This document shows positions 36,800-45,824 of a stretch of 64,000 nucleotides of DNA, in pieces. The translations under genes were made by a program, and so were the position numbers. Where the stretch lies: the NCBI RefSeq assembly GCF_017812015.1, contig NZ_JADQTN010000001.1, positions 722,501 through 786,500 on the forward strand. Reading direction: 5' to 3'. Positions within the stretch are counted from its first letter, which is position 1, and every line of letters begins with the position of its first letter. Origin of the DNA: Pontixanthobacter sp. CEM42. GTDB taxonomy: Bacteria; Pseudomonadota; Alphaproteobacteria; Sphingomonadales; Sphingomonadaceae. The notes under the pieces were generated by a model, which was given only the letters and a program-made list of their open reading frames with translations, made no database searches and was not told the DNA's origin.

Positions 36800-37206
36800 T
36801 CGAGTTTTTGCTTCTTGCGCTAACAACGCCCGAACCGCCGAAAGAGGTCCCTATAGGCTGCGAGCAGGATGCACCAATACGCGACCCAAGAGTTTGCGAA
36901 CCACTTTACGATGATGGTACTTTTACGATTTATAATATGGAAAGCGTAGCCGTTGGCTCGATTGCCGAAATGCGCCACGTTCGGCAACAAACCAGAGATT
37001 GCAAAGTTGCCAATCGGATCGATCACCTCGGCGGAGTAGATATTGGAATTTTCGACATCTTCAATGCCAACGAGGAGTCGAGAGCTTGTGTGATTGGCTG
37101 GATCAAAGAGAACGCACCCGAGTTGGGATTTTCTGAAGAGAGATTCGCAGAGCAATTTAGAGAAGCATCTCCGCTCGATAAGCAAAAGAGACAAGCTGAT
37201 GACTAA
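36796..37206 (+). CDS. Hypothetical protein between mutase and bioB
   Basis: 136 residues from GTG 36796 overlapping the mutase stop (GTGA). Short hydrophobic N-terminus (IEFLLLAL) is weakly signal-like; cysteines at about 22, 34, 69 and 98 would suit a periplasmic disulfide-bonded fold. No domain recognised. The last 8 bases overlap bioB. A+T-richer than both neighbours. Confidence 0.6.
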   Translation: MIEFLLLALTTPEPPKEVPIGCEQDAPIRDPRVCEPLYDDGTFTIYNMESVAVGSIAEMRHVRQQTRDCKVANRIDHLGGVDIGIFDIFNANEESRACVIGWIKENAPELGFSEERFAEQFREASPLDKQKRQADD

Positions 37207-38236
37207 CGTCCGTACCGACTGGACCCGCGAAGAAATTGCGGGCCTCTTCAACCTTCCGTTCACCGAACTGCTCTTCCAAGCTGCCTCGGTCCACCGCCAG
37301 AACCATCCACCGGATCAGGTGCAGCTCTGTACTTTGCTCAGCATCAAAACCGGCGGTTGTCCTGAGGATTGCGGCTATTGCTCGCAGTCGGTGAAGGCGG
37401 ACTCGGGCGTCGAGGCGACCAAGTTGATGGACGTGCAGGCGGTGTTGCAATCGGCGGCGCAGGCGAAGGACCATGGCAGTCAGCGCTTCTGCATGGGCGC
37501 GGCGTGGCGCAATCCGAAGGACCGCGACATGCCTGCGATTGTCGAGATAGTGAAGGGCGTGCGCGAAATGGGCATGGAAACCTGCATGACGCTGGGTATG
37601 CTGACTGAAAAGCAGGCAGATATGCTCGCCGAGGCGGGGCTCGATTATTACAATCACAATATCGATAGCAGCCCCGAATATTACGAGCGGGTGATCAGCA
37701 CGCGCAAGTTCGAGGAGCGTATCGAAACGCTCGACCACGTGCGCAATTCGGGCATCAATGTGTGCAGCGGCGGTATCGTGGGCATGGGCGAAACGCGCGA
37801 CGATCGCGTTGGCTTCGTACATACATTGGCTACCCTTGAGGCGCATCCGGAGAGTGTGCCGGTCAACGCTCTGGTGCCGGTGAAGGGCACAGTGCTCGGC
37901 GATATGCTGCACGATACGCCGCTCGCGAAAATCGATGATATCGAATTTGTCCGCACGGTCGCAGTAGCGCGGATCACGATGCCGATGAGCATGGTGCGTC
38001 TGTCCGCTGGCCGAGAGAGCATGAGCGATGCGACGCAGGCCCTGTGCTTCATGGCGGGCGCGAATTCGATCTTCACCGGAGACAAATTGCTGACCGCACC
38101 CAATGCGGGCGATGACAGCGACGCCGCGTTGTTCGAGCGGCTCGGTATGACCGCCCTGCAGGGTGAGGAACCGATGCGCGCGTGTGGTGGACAGGCTGCG
38201 AGTAAGCAGATGGCTGAGGGTGTGCCTGCGGAGTGA
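37199..38236 (+). CDS. bioB: Biotin synthase
   Basis: 345 residues from ATG 37199 (upstream residues belong to another frame's overlap). Radical-SAM cysteines C54, C58, C61 in [21 protein letters not shown] near 160, [12 protein letters not shown] near 188 and the Arg/Asn residues for the [2Fe-2S] cluster follow in the expected order. It inserts sulfur into dethiobiotin. Located between the mutase and PccA, a biotin enzyme; no other bio genes are present here. Confidence 0.96.
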   Translation: MTNVRTDWTREEIAGLFNLPFTELLFQAASVHRQNHPPDQVQLCTLLSIKTGGCPEDCGYCSQSVKADSGVEATKLMDVQAVLQSAAQAKDHGSQRFCMGAAWRNPKDRDMPAIVEIVKGVREMGMETCMTLGMLTEKQADMLAEAGLDYYNHNIDSSPEYYERVISTRKFEERIETLDHVRNSGINVCSGGIVGMGETRDDRVGFVHTLATLEAHPESVPVNALVPVKGTVLGDMLHDTPLAKIDDIEFVRTVAVARITMPMSMVRLSAGRESMSDATQALCFMAGANSIFTGDKLLTAPNAGDDSDAALFERLGMTALQGEEPMRACGGQAASKQMAEGVPAE

Positions 38237-38263
38237 GGCAGTCTTGCTTGGAATCCCCTGTTT

Positions 38264-38344
38264 GTCATTCCCGCGGAAGCGGGAATCTAGAGTGGCTGGG
38301 TTTGTTCTGTTCTACTCTGGGTCCCCGCTTTCGCGGGGATGACG
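38264..38344. repeat. Paired hairpin (REP-like) repeat, copy 4
   Basis: GTCATTCCCGCGGAAGCGGG at the left and CCCCGCTTTCGCGGGGATGACG split arms at the right, with inner CTAGAGT/ACTCTGGG extension as in copy 3; 81 bp. It ends 13 bp before the GTG start of the next gene, just ahead of that gene's GGGAG ribosome site. Confidence 0.9.
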
Positions 38345-38357
38345 TGTAGAGGGAGAA

Positions 38358-39152
38358 GTGGCCTTAGGTTTTTCTGTCAACGAACTGCTTCCAAAAGCGC
38401 GGGGTGGCGAGCAGTTGCGGATGGGGCTGTGCGCTCTATCGGAAGAGGAGTGGTTGCAACCCGATCCTGACTTGGCGGCACGTGCGACTGCGTTTGCAGA
38501 GCATCCCGAGGGTGTGCAACGCACGCAGTACTCGGATGAACCCGGGCAAGAGCTAGCCGTGATGCTCGGTGTCGATGGTGGTTTGCTGGCAGCCGCGAAA
38601 GCGCATCACGAAGATATGTGCCTGCTCAAGAAATTCGCGGATGAGGATTTCTACCGGCTGATTGGCGCAGCGGTTGCCTATCCCACGGATTGGCACCCCA
38701 AGGATAAAATGGGTCTGCCACTTGCCGCTATGCACGCGCCTATCCAAGGCTATGCCGAGCAACTGGCTAGCGGTGTCGATCATTTTATGACGAAGCTCAA
38801 ACCGGGCAAGATATTCGGACGCTGCAACTGGTTTATTGCACCGACTCCCGACCTGCGTTGGATCGCGGATGCACCGCCCGAGGTCGCATTCGGTAATGTC
38901 AACGCGACGAATGCAGGCGATACGCTGTTTGTACGCAGCGAACGCCAGACATTGCGCCGCTTGCCCGCGACGGGTGCGATCCTGTTTACGATTGGCGTAT
39001 ATGTTTCGCCGCTTGGCGCGCTGTCTCCACAGAACGTAACCATGCTAGCGCAATCGGTCAGTTCTTTGCTGGATGGGGAGGGTGAACGTCGTGCTGCACA
39101 TCACTTTGCAGATGCGCTTATTGCCTATAGTGAGAACAAGGGAGAGATTTGA
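38358..39152 (+). CDS. DUF3445 / haem-dependent oxidative N-demethylase-like protein
   Basis: 264 residues from GTG 38358, with AGAGGGAGA just upstream. The segments RTQYSDEPGQELA and GRCNWFIAPTPDLRW (around 150-164) and LFVRSERQTLRRLP match the DUF3445 family, described as the haem-dependent oxidative N-demethylase catalytic subunit that removes a methyl from dimethylamine-like substrates. No other subunits of such a complex are seen, so function here is tentative. The next gene starts 2 bp after its stop. Confidence 0.8.
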   Translation: MALGFSVNELLPKARGGEQLRMGLCALSEEEWLQPDPDLAARATAFAEHPEGVQRTQYSDEPGQELAVMLGVDGGLLAAAKAHHEDMCLLKKFADEDFYRLIGAAVAYPTDWHPKDKMGLPLAAMHAPIQGYAEQLASGVDHFMTKLKPGKIFGRCNWFIAPTPDLRWIADAPPEVAFGNVNATNAGDTLFVRSERQTLRRLPATGAILFTIGVYVSPLGALSPQNVTMLAQSVSSLLDGEGERRAAHHFADALIAYSENKGEI

Positions 39153-39154
39153 AC

Positions 39155-39562
39155 ATGATTGTTGAACTGCTACTTCTCGCGCGCGTCGTAACAGTGGCTC
39201 CACATCCAGATTGGAATTGCAACGACCCGTTGGCGCAACAGGAAATGAACTATTGCGCGCATCAAGATTATCTCGCCGCTGATGCTGAACTGAACGCACA
39301 ATGGTCCAAAACCTCGGCCATTCTGAAAGAGCGTGATGCGCAATGGATGGACGGCCACGGAAACGTTGAGGATGACAAGCCTGGTTTCTTCCAGACTGCG
39401 CTTGATGCGCAGCGAGCTTGGATTATCTTTCGCGACGCGCATTGCCGTAGCGAGGGATACTATGCTCGAGGCGGTTCGCTGGAGCCGTTGTTGGTCTCGA
39501 CATGTAAGACGAAATTGACCAAAGACCGGACCCAACAGCTTCAATTCCTGATCGAACAATAG
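39155..39562 (+). CDS. LprI-like (DUF1311) secreted protein
   Basis: 135 residues from ATG 39155 (TTG 39149 is possible). Weak hydrophobic leader, then CNDPLAQQEMNYCAHQDYLAADAELNAQW, read here as the lysozyme-inhibitor LprI/DUF1311 pattern with paired cysteines, and AWIIFRDAHCRSEGYY plus a final Cys. Family members are periplasmic, some inhibit lysozyme. Sits between the DUF3445 gene and pccA; tightly spaced (7 bp to pccA). Confidence 0.75.
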   Translation: MIVELLLLARVVTVAPHPDWNCNDPLAQQEMNYCAHQDYLAADAELNAQWSKTSAILKERDAQWMDGHGNVEDDKPGFFQTALDAQRAWIIFRDAHCRSEGYYARGGSLEPLLVSTCKTKLTKDRTQQLQFLIEQ

Positions 39563-39569
39563 GAACTCT

Positions 39570-41591
39570 ATGTTCAAAAAAATCCTGATTGCGAACCGTG
39601 GCGAGATTGCGTGCCGGGTCATCAAGACTGCACGGCGCATGGGCATCGAAACGGTTGCGGTCTATTCGGACGCTGATGCGCGCGCGCCGTTTGTGCGGAT
39701 GGCCGATGAGGCGGTGCATATCGGACCTGCGCCTGCAGCCGAGAGCTATCTGATCGCGGACAAGATTATCGCGGCGTGCAAGCAAACCGGCGCGGAGGCG
39801 GTGCATCCCGGTTACGGCTTTCTTTCGGAGCGGACCAGCTTCGCTGAGGCGCTTGCGAAGGAAGGTATCGAATTTATCGGCCCGCCAGTAAACGCCATCG
39901 CGGCGATGGGCGACAAGATCGAGTCCAAGAAACTCGCGATGGAAGCGGGCGTGAATGTCGTGCCCGGTTTTGTCGGTGAGATTGAAGATACCGAGCACGC
40001 CGTGCGGATTTCGGAAGAGATCGGTTATCCGGTGATGATGAAGGCCAGCGCAGGCGGCGGCGGCAAAGGTATGCGGCTCGCTTATTCTGAAAAGGATGTG
40101 CGTGAGGGCTTTGAAGCAACCAAGCGCGAAGGGCTGAACAGCTTCGGCGATGACCGGGTCTTTATCGAGAAATTCATCCTAAACCCGCGCCATATCGAAA
40201 TCCAGATTCTCGGCGATAAACACGGCAATATTGTCTATTTGAACGAGCGCGAATGCAGCATTCAGCGCCGTCACCAAAAGGTAGTCGAAGAAGCGCCGTC
40301 GCCTTTCGTGACACCTAAAATGCGTAAAGCGATGGGTGAGCAATGCGTGGCTCTGTCGCAAGCGGTGAATTACCACAGCGCAGGTACGGTCGAGCTGATT
40401 GTAAGCGGTGCGGACCCGAGCGGCGAGAGTTTCTACTTCCTCGAAATGAACACCCGTCTGCAGGTTGAACACCCTGTGACCGAAGCGATTACGGGCGTTG
40501 ATCTGGTCGAACAGATGATCCGCGTTGCCGCTGGCGAAAAGCTGGAAATGACGCAGGACGATGTGAAAATCGACGGCTGGTCAATCGAGAACCGTGTCTA
40601 TGCCGAAGACCCATATCGCGGCTTCCTGCCATCCACCGGCCGCCTTGTGCATTACCAACCGCCTGTTGAGCCATGGGCCGATGATGGCGCGGAAAACGGC
40701 CGTCGCGGTGTTGAGGGCGTCCGTGTTGATGACGGCGTTTATGAGGGCGGCGAAGTATCGATGTTCTACGACCCGATGATCGCCAAGCTCATCACGTGGG
40801 GCGAAACGCGCGATGAAGCGGCTGACTTGCAAATTCAGGCACTCGATGCGTTCCGGATCGAAGGGCTTGGCCACAATATCGATTTTCTGAGTGCGATTAT
40901 GCAGCATGAGCGGTTCCGCTCGGGCGAATTGACAACAGGCTTTATTGGCGAGGAATATCCCGACGGCTTTGAAGGCGCGGCGACTTCTGATGAGCTGAAG
41001 CGTGGGCTGGCAGCCATTGGCGGCGTGCTCGCGACGATTGATGCCGACCGTGCGCGGCGGATCGATCAGCAGCTTGATGGCCCAACCTATCCAACCGGTG
41101 ATTGGAGCGTGCGGATCGGTGATACTGACTATGATGTTTCGCTCGGTGAGGAGGAAATCACTGTCGATGGCGAGGCAATCGCGATCGATATGGAGTACAC
41201 CCCCGGCGACCCGATGATCCATCTCGAACTGGCAGGTAATGATCTAACCGTCCAACTCGCAAGAACGCGGACCGGTTATGACATCACTACCCGTGGCGCA
41301 ACGCATTCACTGCGTATTCTGCCATCGCATATTGCTCCGCTCGCCGAGCATATGATTGAGAAAATTCCGCCCGATCTCAGCAAATTCCTGATCTGTCCGA
41401 TGCCCGGACTGTTGGTCAAATTGCATGTGGGTGAGGGTGAGGAAGTTCAGCCCGGTCAACCGCTTGCAACGGTCGAGGCGATGAAGATGGAAAACATCCT
41501 ACGCGCTGAAAAGGCAGGCACAATTGCCAAGATCAACGCTGAACAGGGTGAAAGTTTAGCAGTGGACGCCATTATACTTGAGCTAGAGTAG
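39570..41591 (+). CDS. pccA: Propionyl-CoA carboxylase alpha subunit (biotin carboxylase + biotin carrier)
   Basis: 673 residues. Biotin carboxylase part with KILIANRGEIACRVI at the N-terminus, ATP-grasp glycine loop KASAGGGGKGMR near residue 157, and MNTRLQVEHPVTEAITGVDLV signature near 290. A PCC-specific middle region follows. The carrier domain ends with biotinylated K639 in EAMKMEN. With PccB it carboxylates propionyl-CoA using bicarbonate and ATP. Full length for the family. Separated from pccB by 7 kb, with the mutase and epimerase between. Confidence 0.96.
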   Translation: MFKKILIANRGEIACRVIKTARRMGIETVAVYSDADARAPFVRMADEAVHIGPAPAAESYLIADKIIAACKQTGAEAVHPGYGFLSERTSFAEALAKEGIEFIGPPVNAIAAMGDKIESKKLAMEAGVNVVPGFVGEIEDTEHAVRISEEIGYPVMMKASAGGGGKGMRLAYSEKDVREGFEATKREGLNSFGDDRVFIEKFILNPRHIEIQILGDKHGNIVYLNERECSIQRRHQKVVEEAPSPFVTPKMRKAMGEQCVALSQAVNYHSAGTVELIVSGADPSGESFYFLEMNTRLQVEHPVTEAITGVDLVEQMIRVAAGEKLEMTQDDVKIDGWSIENRVYAEDPYRGFLPSTGRLVHYQPPVEPWADDGAENGRRGVEGVRVDDGVYEGGEVSMFYDPMIAKLITWGETRDEAADLQIQALDAFRIEGLGHNIDFLSAIMQHERFRSGELTTGFIGEEYPDGFEGAATSDELKRGLAAIGGVLATIDADRARRIDQQLDGPTYPTGDWSVRIGDTDYDVSLGEEEITVDGEAIAIDMEYTPGDPMIHLELAGNDLTVQLARTRTGYDITTRGATHSLRILPSHIAPLAEHMIEKIPPDLSKFLICPMPGLLVKLHVGEGEEVQPGQPLATVEAMKMENILRAEKAGTIAKINAEQGESLAVDAIILELE

Positions 41592-41734
41592 CTGCTCAAA
41601 AATTACAGAATTGGGAAACTTAGTTTCGCAGACGGCCCTTTTCCACGGATTTGCGCCGTGGATGGCGTGGCGTTTTGCGCCCGCGGTGTCAGTCTATTCC
41701 CGTTCGACCGATAATTCGGTCTCAGGAGACGACG

Positions 41735-42031
41735 ATGGCACAAAGAGGCGTTGGCTATTTCGATAGCAAAGGGCATTTCTTTAAGAACCCTGCCGATGCA
41801 ACAATCAGCGATCTTGCCGCAATGCTCGGACAAATCGGTGAGGGTGACAGCCTCGCTCCCGGTATCGCGCATATGCTCTTGGAAAAACGTGCCGAGGTAG
41901 AGGCCATCTTCGCCGAGCATGACTCGATGACCGAGGATATGCCGGAGGGCAAAGTTGCGGAGTTAGTGGGCCATGCAAATGTCGCAGTTCTGGCCGACCG
42001 CAAAAGCGCGGACATCGACAAGGCTGTCTAA
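41735..42031 (+). CDS. Small hypothetical protein
   Basis: 98 residues from ATG 41735 behind CAGGAGACGACG. Predicted soluble and helical, starting AQRGVGYFDSKGHFFKNPADA, with no domain I recognise. The following CsaA-like gene starts one base after its stop codon, so the two are co-translated; a link to tRNA binding is only positional. Confidence 0.65.
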   Translation: MAQRGVGYFDSKGHFFKNPADATISDLAAMLGQIGEGDSLAPGIAHMLLEKRAEVEAIFAEHDSMTEDMPEGKVAELVGHANVAVLADRKSADIDKAV

Positions 42032-42403
42032 GTGCATGTTACGCACAGTGCGGCCGCACCCGCATCAGATGAGATCAGCTTCGACGAGTTTTTGAAAGTC
42101 GATATCCGTGTGGGCACGATTGTCGCGGCAGAGGAATTCCCGCAAGCGCGCAACCCGGCCTACAAACTACAGATAGATTTTGGCGAAACTATCGGCGTGA
42201 AGAAAAGCTGCGCCCAGATTGTCACGAATTACCCGATTGATGAATTGCCAGGCAGACAAGTGGCGGCGGTGGTCAATTTCCCGCCGCGCCAGATCGGTCC
42301 GGCAATGTCCGAAGTGCTGACGCTCGGCTTTGCTGACAGCGAGGGCGAGGTTGTTATGTTTGCCCCCGATGTGAAAGTGCCGGATGGGGCGCGATTGTTT
42401 TAG
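42032..42403 (+). CDS. csaA: CsaA-like tRNA-binding/chaperone protein
   Basis: 123 residues from GTG 42032, immediately after the previous stop. EFLKVDIRVGTIVAAEEFP is the start of the OB-fold tRNA-binding domain shared with the C-terminal part of methionyl-tRNA synthetase, and FPPRQIGPAMSEVLTLGFAD is the CsaA C-terminal motif. CsaA proteins bind tRNA and have export-chaperone activity in Bacillus. Its stop directly abuts the convergent FRG-domain gene, with no spacer between them. Confidence 0.9.
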   Translation: MHVTHSAAAPASDEISFDEFLKVDIRVGTIVAAEEFPQARNPAYKLQIDFGETIGVKKSCAQIVTNYPIDELPGRQVAAVVNFPPRQIGPAMSEVLTLGFADSEGEVVMFAPDVKVPDGARLF

Positions 42404-43090
42404 TCAATTACGTCGAAAAATTGGGTGCTCCAGTAAGCGATCAACCAAGATGGTAATATCGGAATAGACACGCTCGCGATTGATTCCCAATGTGTTCATG
42501 GCAGCAAGGACTGCTTTCTTCTCGCTCGAACGAACTTCAAACAAGCTGCTTACGCGGCTATTGGGAAGCTCGCGTTCGTAGAAGGGAGTGTGGAGTGTCA
42601 TCACGCTATCTTGAGCCAAAGCACGAGCGTTAATCGATGACGCGGCAACTAGGCCTGCTCGCTTTCGCGCGTCGCCAAAGACGTTTACCGACGAGAGGTA
42701 TATCCAAGGGTTAAAAGCCGTTCGCCTGGCTGAAAGCACCATGCCATTCCTATGTGATTGATCTTCGGCAGCAAAGAAAAGAGCGATTAGAGGACTCACG
42801 GTCCAGTCCAGAAAACTAGTAGCAATCCCATAGTGTTGGGCCCAAACCAGCCATTCCACGTCGCTTTGCGGGCGTGGCTGCACAAACCGGTCTGCCGCTA
42901 TTATCCATTCTCGTAGCTGCTCGCGATTGCGGATGCCGACTTTACCCTTGCGATAGACGGACGGAACCAAGGGCCAGCTCTTGTCGCCGTGACCACGGAA
43001 GATAAGGTCATGCTGCGGGAGTTCAGAAAGTTTGTCGAACATCTTAGAGATTACACGGAATCCAGTTCGCTGAAGTTCAGATGCTGACAT
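42404..43090 (-). CDS. FRG-domain protein
   Basis: 228 residues. FRG (31-33) in DLIFRGHGDKSWPLVPSVYR is the signature of the FRG domain, and WLVWAQHYGIATSFLDWTVS with FFAAEDQ extends it. FRG proteins are of unclear biochemical function; some are encoded near phage-defence or mobile DNA. Here the gene is wedged exactly between csaA and a cyclase gene: its start codon is one base from the cyclase stop and its own stop is one base from the csaA stop. Composition is A+T richer than neighbours. Confidence 0.85.
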   Translation of the reverse strand: MSASELQRTGFRVISKMFDKLSELPQHDLIFRGHGDKSWPLVPSVYRKGKVGIRNREQLREWIIAADRFVQPRPQSDVEWLVWAQHYGIATSFLDWTVSPLIALFFAAEDQSHRNGMVLSARRTAFNPWIYLSSVNVFGDARKRAGLVAASSINARALAQDSVMTLHTPFYERELPNSRVSSLFEVRSSEKKAVLAAMNTLGINRERVYSDITILVDRLLEHPIFRRN

Positions 43091-43873
43091 TTAGTCTTCC
43101 ACCATAGCAACGGCTCTGATCCAGCCGGCACTGGCCTTGTCGATCTTCACCGGGAAACAGCTCACACTGAAGCCGTGATCGGGCAGCGCGTCCAGATTCG
43201 TCAGTTTTTCGATCTGGTAGTAGGGATTGAGGCGGCCTGCTTTGTGGCCCTCCCAGATGATTTTCGGGTCGCGGGTTTCGGCCCAGCGTTTTGCGGTGTG
43301 GCTGAACGGAGCGTCCCAACTCCATGCGTCGGTCCCGACAACCTCGACACCGCGTTCGGTCAGATAGAGCGTGGCTTCTTCGCCTAGGCCGACGCCTTGG
43401 TCGGTGAAGTTTTCGGTACCGTAGATTGCGCCTGATTGCACAAGCACGATGTCGAGTGGTTGTAACTCGTAGCCAATCCGTTCGAGTTCCTCTTCGACTT
43501 CCGTAGCCGTAACGACATGGCCGTGTTCCATATGCGAGAAGTCGAGCCGCACGCCAGGCCGCAAGAACCGATCCAGCGGCGCCTCGTCGATACTGGGCGC
43601 TTTGCGTGCTCCGTTGTCCGTGGTTGAATGGTAATGCCACGGCGCATCCATATGGGTGCCGTTATGCGTGGAAAGCTGCAGCATCTCGACCGCCCATCCT
43701 TCACCATCGGGCAAGTCCTCTTTCTTCAGGCCCGGAAAAAACATTGCGATCTGTTCCCAGCTGGTTTCATGCGTCACATATTCGATCTGCGGGCGCATTA
43801 CCGGTGGGTCGGAAATCACATCATTGGTGATCGGGATCGAGAGGTCGATATAGCGTGTCATGCCGCGCAGCAT
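43091..43873 (-). CDS. Cyclase family (kynurenine formamidase-like) metal hydrolase
   Basis: 260 residues from ATG 43873; ATG 43861 (giving MTRYIDLS) is equally plausible, since neither has a clear ribosome site. The metal-binding motif H70-x3-H74-x-D76-x3-H80 in STHNGTHMDAPWHY is intact. The family includes kynurenine formamidase and isatin hydrolase; the rest of the tryptophan pathway is not in the window, so the substrate is unknown. Followed directly by the FRG gene on the same strand, probably in one transcript. Confidence 0.88.
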   Translation of the reverse strand: MLRGMTRYIDLSIPITNDVISDPPVMRPQIEYVTHETSWEQIAMFFPGLKKEDLPDGEGWAVEMLQLSTHNGTHMDAPWHYHSTTDNGARKAPSIDEAPLDRFLRPGVRLDFSHMEHGHVVTATEVEEELERIGYELQPLDIVLVQSGAIYGTENFTDQGVGLGEEATLYLTERGVEVVGTDAWSWDAPFSHTAKRWAETRDPKIIWEGHKAGRLNPYYQIEKLTNLDALPDHGFSVSCFPVKIDKASAGWIRAVAMVED

Positions 43874-43904
43874 TCACTGGGCCAGCGCCCGCGTCAACGC
43901 CCCA

Positions 43905-45014
43905 TCAACTGGCTTTCAGCTGTTCATCCATAAAGATCGCGACATCGTCTAGCGAGACTTCGTGATCCAAAAATGCTGCACCAATGCTGCGCAGCAAAAT
44001 GAACGGCAAAGTGCCTGCATCCATCTTTTTATCATGCCGCATATGGTCAACGAGTTTCGCGCCATCGCAAGCAAGTTCGAGGTCGGCGACTTCGCTCGGC
44101 AGTCTTGATGCTGCAATTGCTTTGCAGATACGCTCGGCATCTTGGCCTGAAAGCAATCCGCGCCGTGCTGAATAACGGGCCGCCAATACCATGCCGAGGG
44201 CAACACCTTCGCCGTGGAGCAAGGTATCGGAATAACCAGTCTCGGCCTCCAGAGCATGTCCGAATGTGTGACCAAGATTGAGCAATGCTCGAACGCCTGT
44301 TGTCTCGCGCTCGTCCTCGGCCACGATGCGAGCCTTTGCAGCCACGCTGCGTGCAACCGCTTGCTCGACTGCCTCGGCACCATGTGCGACAACGTCGGTG
44401 CCGTTTGCTTCACACCATTCGAAGAACTCAAAGTCTCCGAGGATGCCGTATTTAATGACTTCGGCATAACCGGCGCGCATTTCGCGGGCGGACAGGGTTT
44501 TGAGCGTATCGGTATCGGCTAACACCAATGACGGTTGATGGAATGCGCCAATCAAATTCTTGCCCGCATCGGCATTGATCGCCGTTTTTCCGCCGACCGA
44601 GGAATCGACTTGTGACAGCAAAGTCGTCGGTAGCTGCACAAAGCCGCAGCCACGTTTCAGGATGGCGCAGGCGAATCCGGTGAGATCACCGACAACGCCG
44701 CCGCCCAACGCAAACACATGATCGCCTCGCTCAACGCCGTGTGCGAGTAGCCAGCCGGTCAGCTTCTGAAGTTCGTCCCAGCTCTTTGATCCTTCGCCCG
44801 ATTCGACAAAGTACCATGTAGCCTGATGTCCTGCTGCCTTGAGCGACGCTTCCAACCGCGCGCCGTGATGCTGATATGCGTTGCGGTCTGCAACAATTGG
44901 CACAGCGGCCTTGCGCATAAAGCCTTTTGCCAGGGTGCCCGCTTGGTCGAGCAGGGTCGCGCCAACATGCACATCATAGGGCCGACCGGCCAGTTCGACA
45001 GGAATTACAGCCAT
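43905..45014 (-). CDS. aroB: 3-dehydroquinate synthase
   Basis: 369 residues. GGGVVGDLTGFACAILKRG near residues 103-121 binds NAD, PTTLLSQVDSSVGGKTAINA near 128-147 the substrate, and LNLGHTFGHALEAETGY near 246 carries metal-ligand histidines. Converts DAHP to 3-dehydroquinate, second step of the shikimate pathway. Its start overlaps the shikimate kinase gene by 10 bases, so the two form an aroK-aroB operon. Confidence 0.97.
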   Translation of the reverse strand: MAVIPVELAGRPYDVHVGATLLDQAGTLAKGFMRKAAVPIVADRNAYQHHGARLEASLKAAGHQATWYFVESGEGSKSWDELQKLTGWLLAHGVERGDHVFALGGGVVGDLTGFACAILKRGCGFVQLPTTLLSQVDSSVGGKTAINADAGKNLIGAFHQPSLVLADTDTLKTLSAREMRAGYAEVIKYGILGDFEFFEWCEANGTDVVAHGAEAVEQAVARSVAAKARIVAEDERETTGVRALLNLGHTFGHALEAETGYSDTLLHGEGVALGMVLAARYSARRGLLSGQDAERICKAIAASRLPSEVADLELACDGAKLVDHMRHDKKMDAGTLPFILLRSIGAAFLDHEVSLDDVAIFMDEQLKAS

Positions 45015-45589
45015 CGGTCTATCGCCTCTATAATCGCCATTGCGGTTTCGTGATGTGGGCCGTCTTCGCTACCCACCCGGATGGGGGCCTGCGAATAGAA
45101 CGGTTCGCGCTCTTTATGAAGCCGCGTCAGGATCTCATGCGGATCGCCATTGCGCAGCAGCGGCCGCGTGTTCTTGCGGCTTGTCCGTTCGACCAGAATG
45201 TCGATATCGCAATCAATCCAAACGGCGATGGCTTTGTCGAGGATCAACGCGCGGGTTTCATCATTGACGAACGCCCCGCCGCCGGTTGCGATCACACCGT
45301 TATGCTCTTCCATCAAACGCGCAATGACCCGCCGTTCACCGTCGCGGAAATACTCCTCACCATATTGCTCGAATATCTCGGCGACAGTTAGCTGAGCGGC
45401 GTCTTCGATGGCGTGGTCTGCGTCGACAAAATCCTTGCCCAGCATAGATGCCAGCTTGCGGCCGACTGTGGATTTGCCGGTGCCCATGAGCCCGATCAAA
45501 ACGATGGGGCGCTTGATCCGGCGCGCAATCGCCTGCAACGCGGCGCTATCCAGGCCGATATCTTTGGGGGCAGGGGCATCATCACGCAT
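45005..45589 (-). CDS. aroK: Shikimate kinase
   Basis: 194 residues. P-loop GLMGTGKST at 33-41, shikimate-binding DADHAIED near 56-63, and GGGAFV near 101-106. A 25-residue N-terminal extension is present. Phosphorylates shikimate in the aromatic amino acid pathway. First gene of the aroK-aroB pair. Confidence 0.96.
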   Translation of the reverse strand: MRDDAPAPKDIGLDSAALQAIARRIKRPIVLIGLMGTGKSTVGRKLASMLGKDFVDADHAIEDAAQLTVAEIFEQYGEEYFRDGERRVIARLMEEHNGVIATGGGAFVNDETRALILDKAIAVWIDCDIDILVERTSRKNTRPLLRNGDPHEILTRLHKEREPFYSQAPIRVGSEDGPHHETAMAIIEAIDRWL

Positions 45590-45659
45590 TGCCGCATCGC
45601 CTATAGATGGGCTAGGCGGGGCGCAACATTGGTTCTTTAGAGGCGCGTAAAGTTTGCTT

Positions 45660-45824
45660 ATGTCCGAAAAGCGGCCAATTGATAGAAAAAGGCTCGGGAA
45701 GCGAATTGGTTTGATGGTTGTTGCAGGTGTAATTGCAGTGCTGGGTATAGCGTGGTTCCACGGCGGTGAGGAGCCGCTGCGCCCGATCGTGCAGCCGATT
45801 GATATGCCGGAGAATGTCCAGTGA
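45660..45824 (+). CDS. Small single-pass membrane protein (54 residues)
   Basis: The ATG at 45660 opens a 54-codon frame: basic N-terminus (MSEKRPIDRKRLGKR), one membrane helix (IGLMVVAGVIAVLGIAWF) and a short polar periplasmic tail ending PENVQ. The stop overlaps the GTG start of the next gene (GTGA), which argues it is real, though the ribosome site is weak. It likely works with the large secreted protein that follows; nothing more can be said. Confidence 0.6.
   Translation: MSEKRPIDRKRLGKRIGLMVVAGVIAVLGIAWFHGGEEPLRPIVQPIDMPENVQ

Noticed and set aside
33535-38344. CRISPR array for the repeated GCGGGAAT units
   Set aside because: Copies are kilobases apart, inverted in pairs, without regular spacers, and there are no cas genes.
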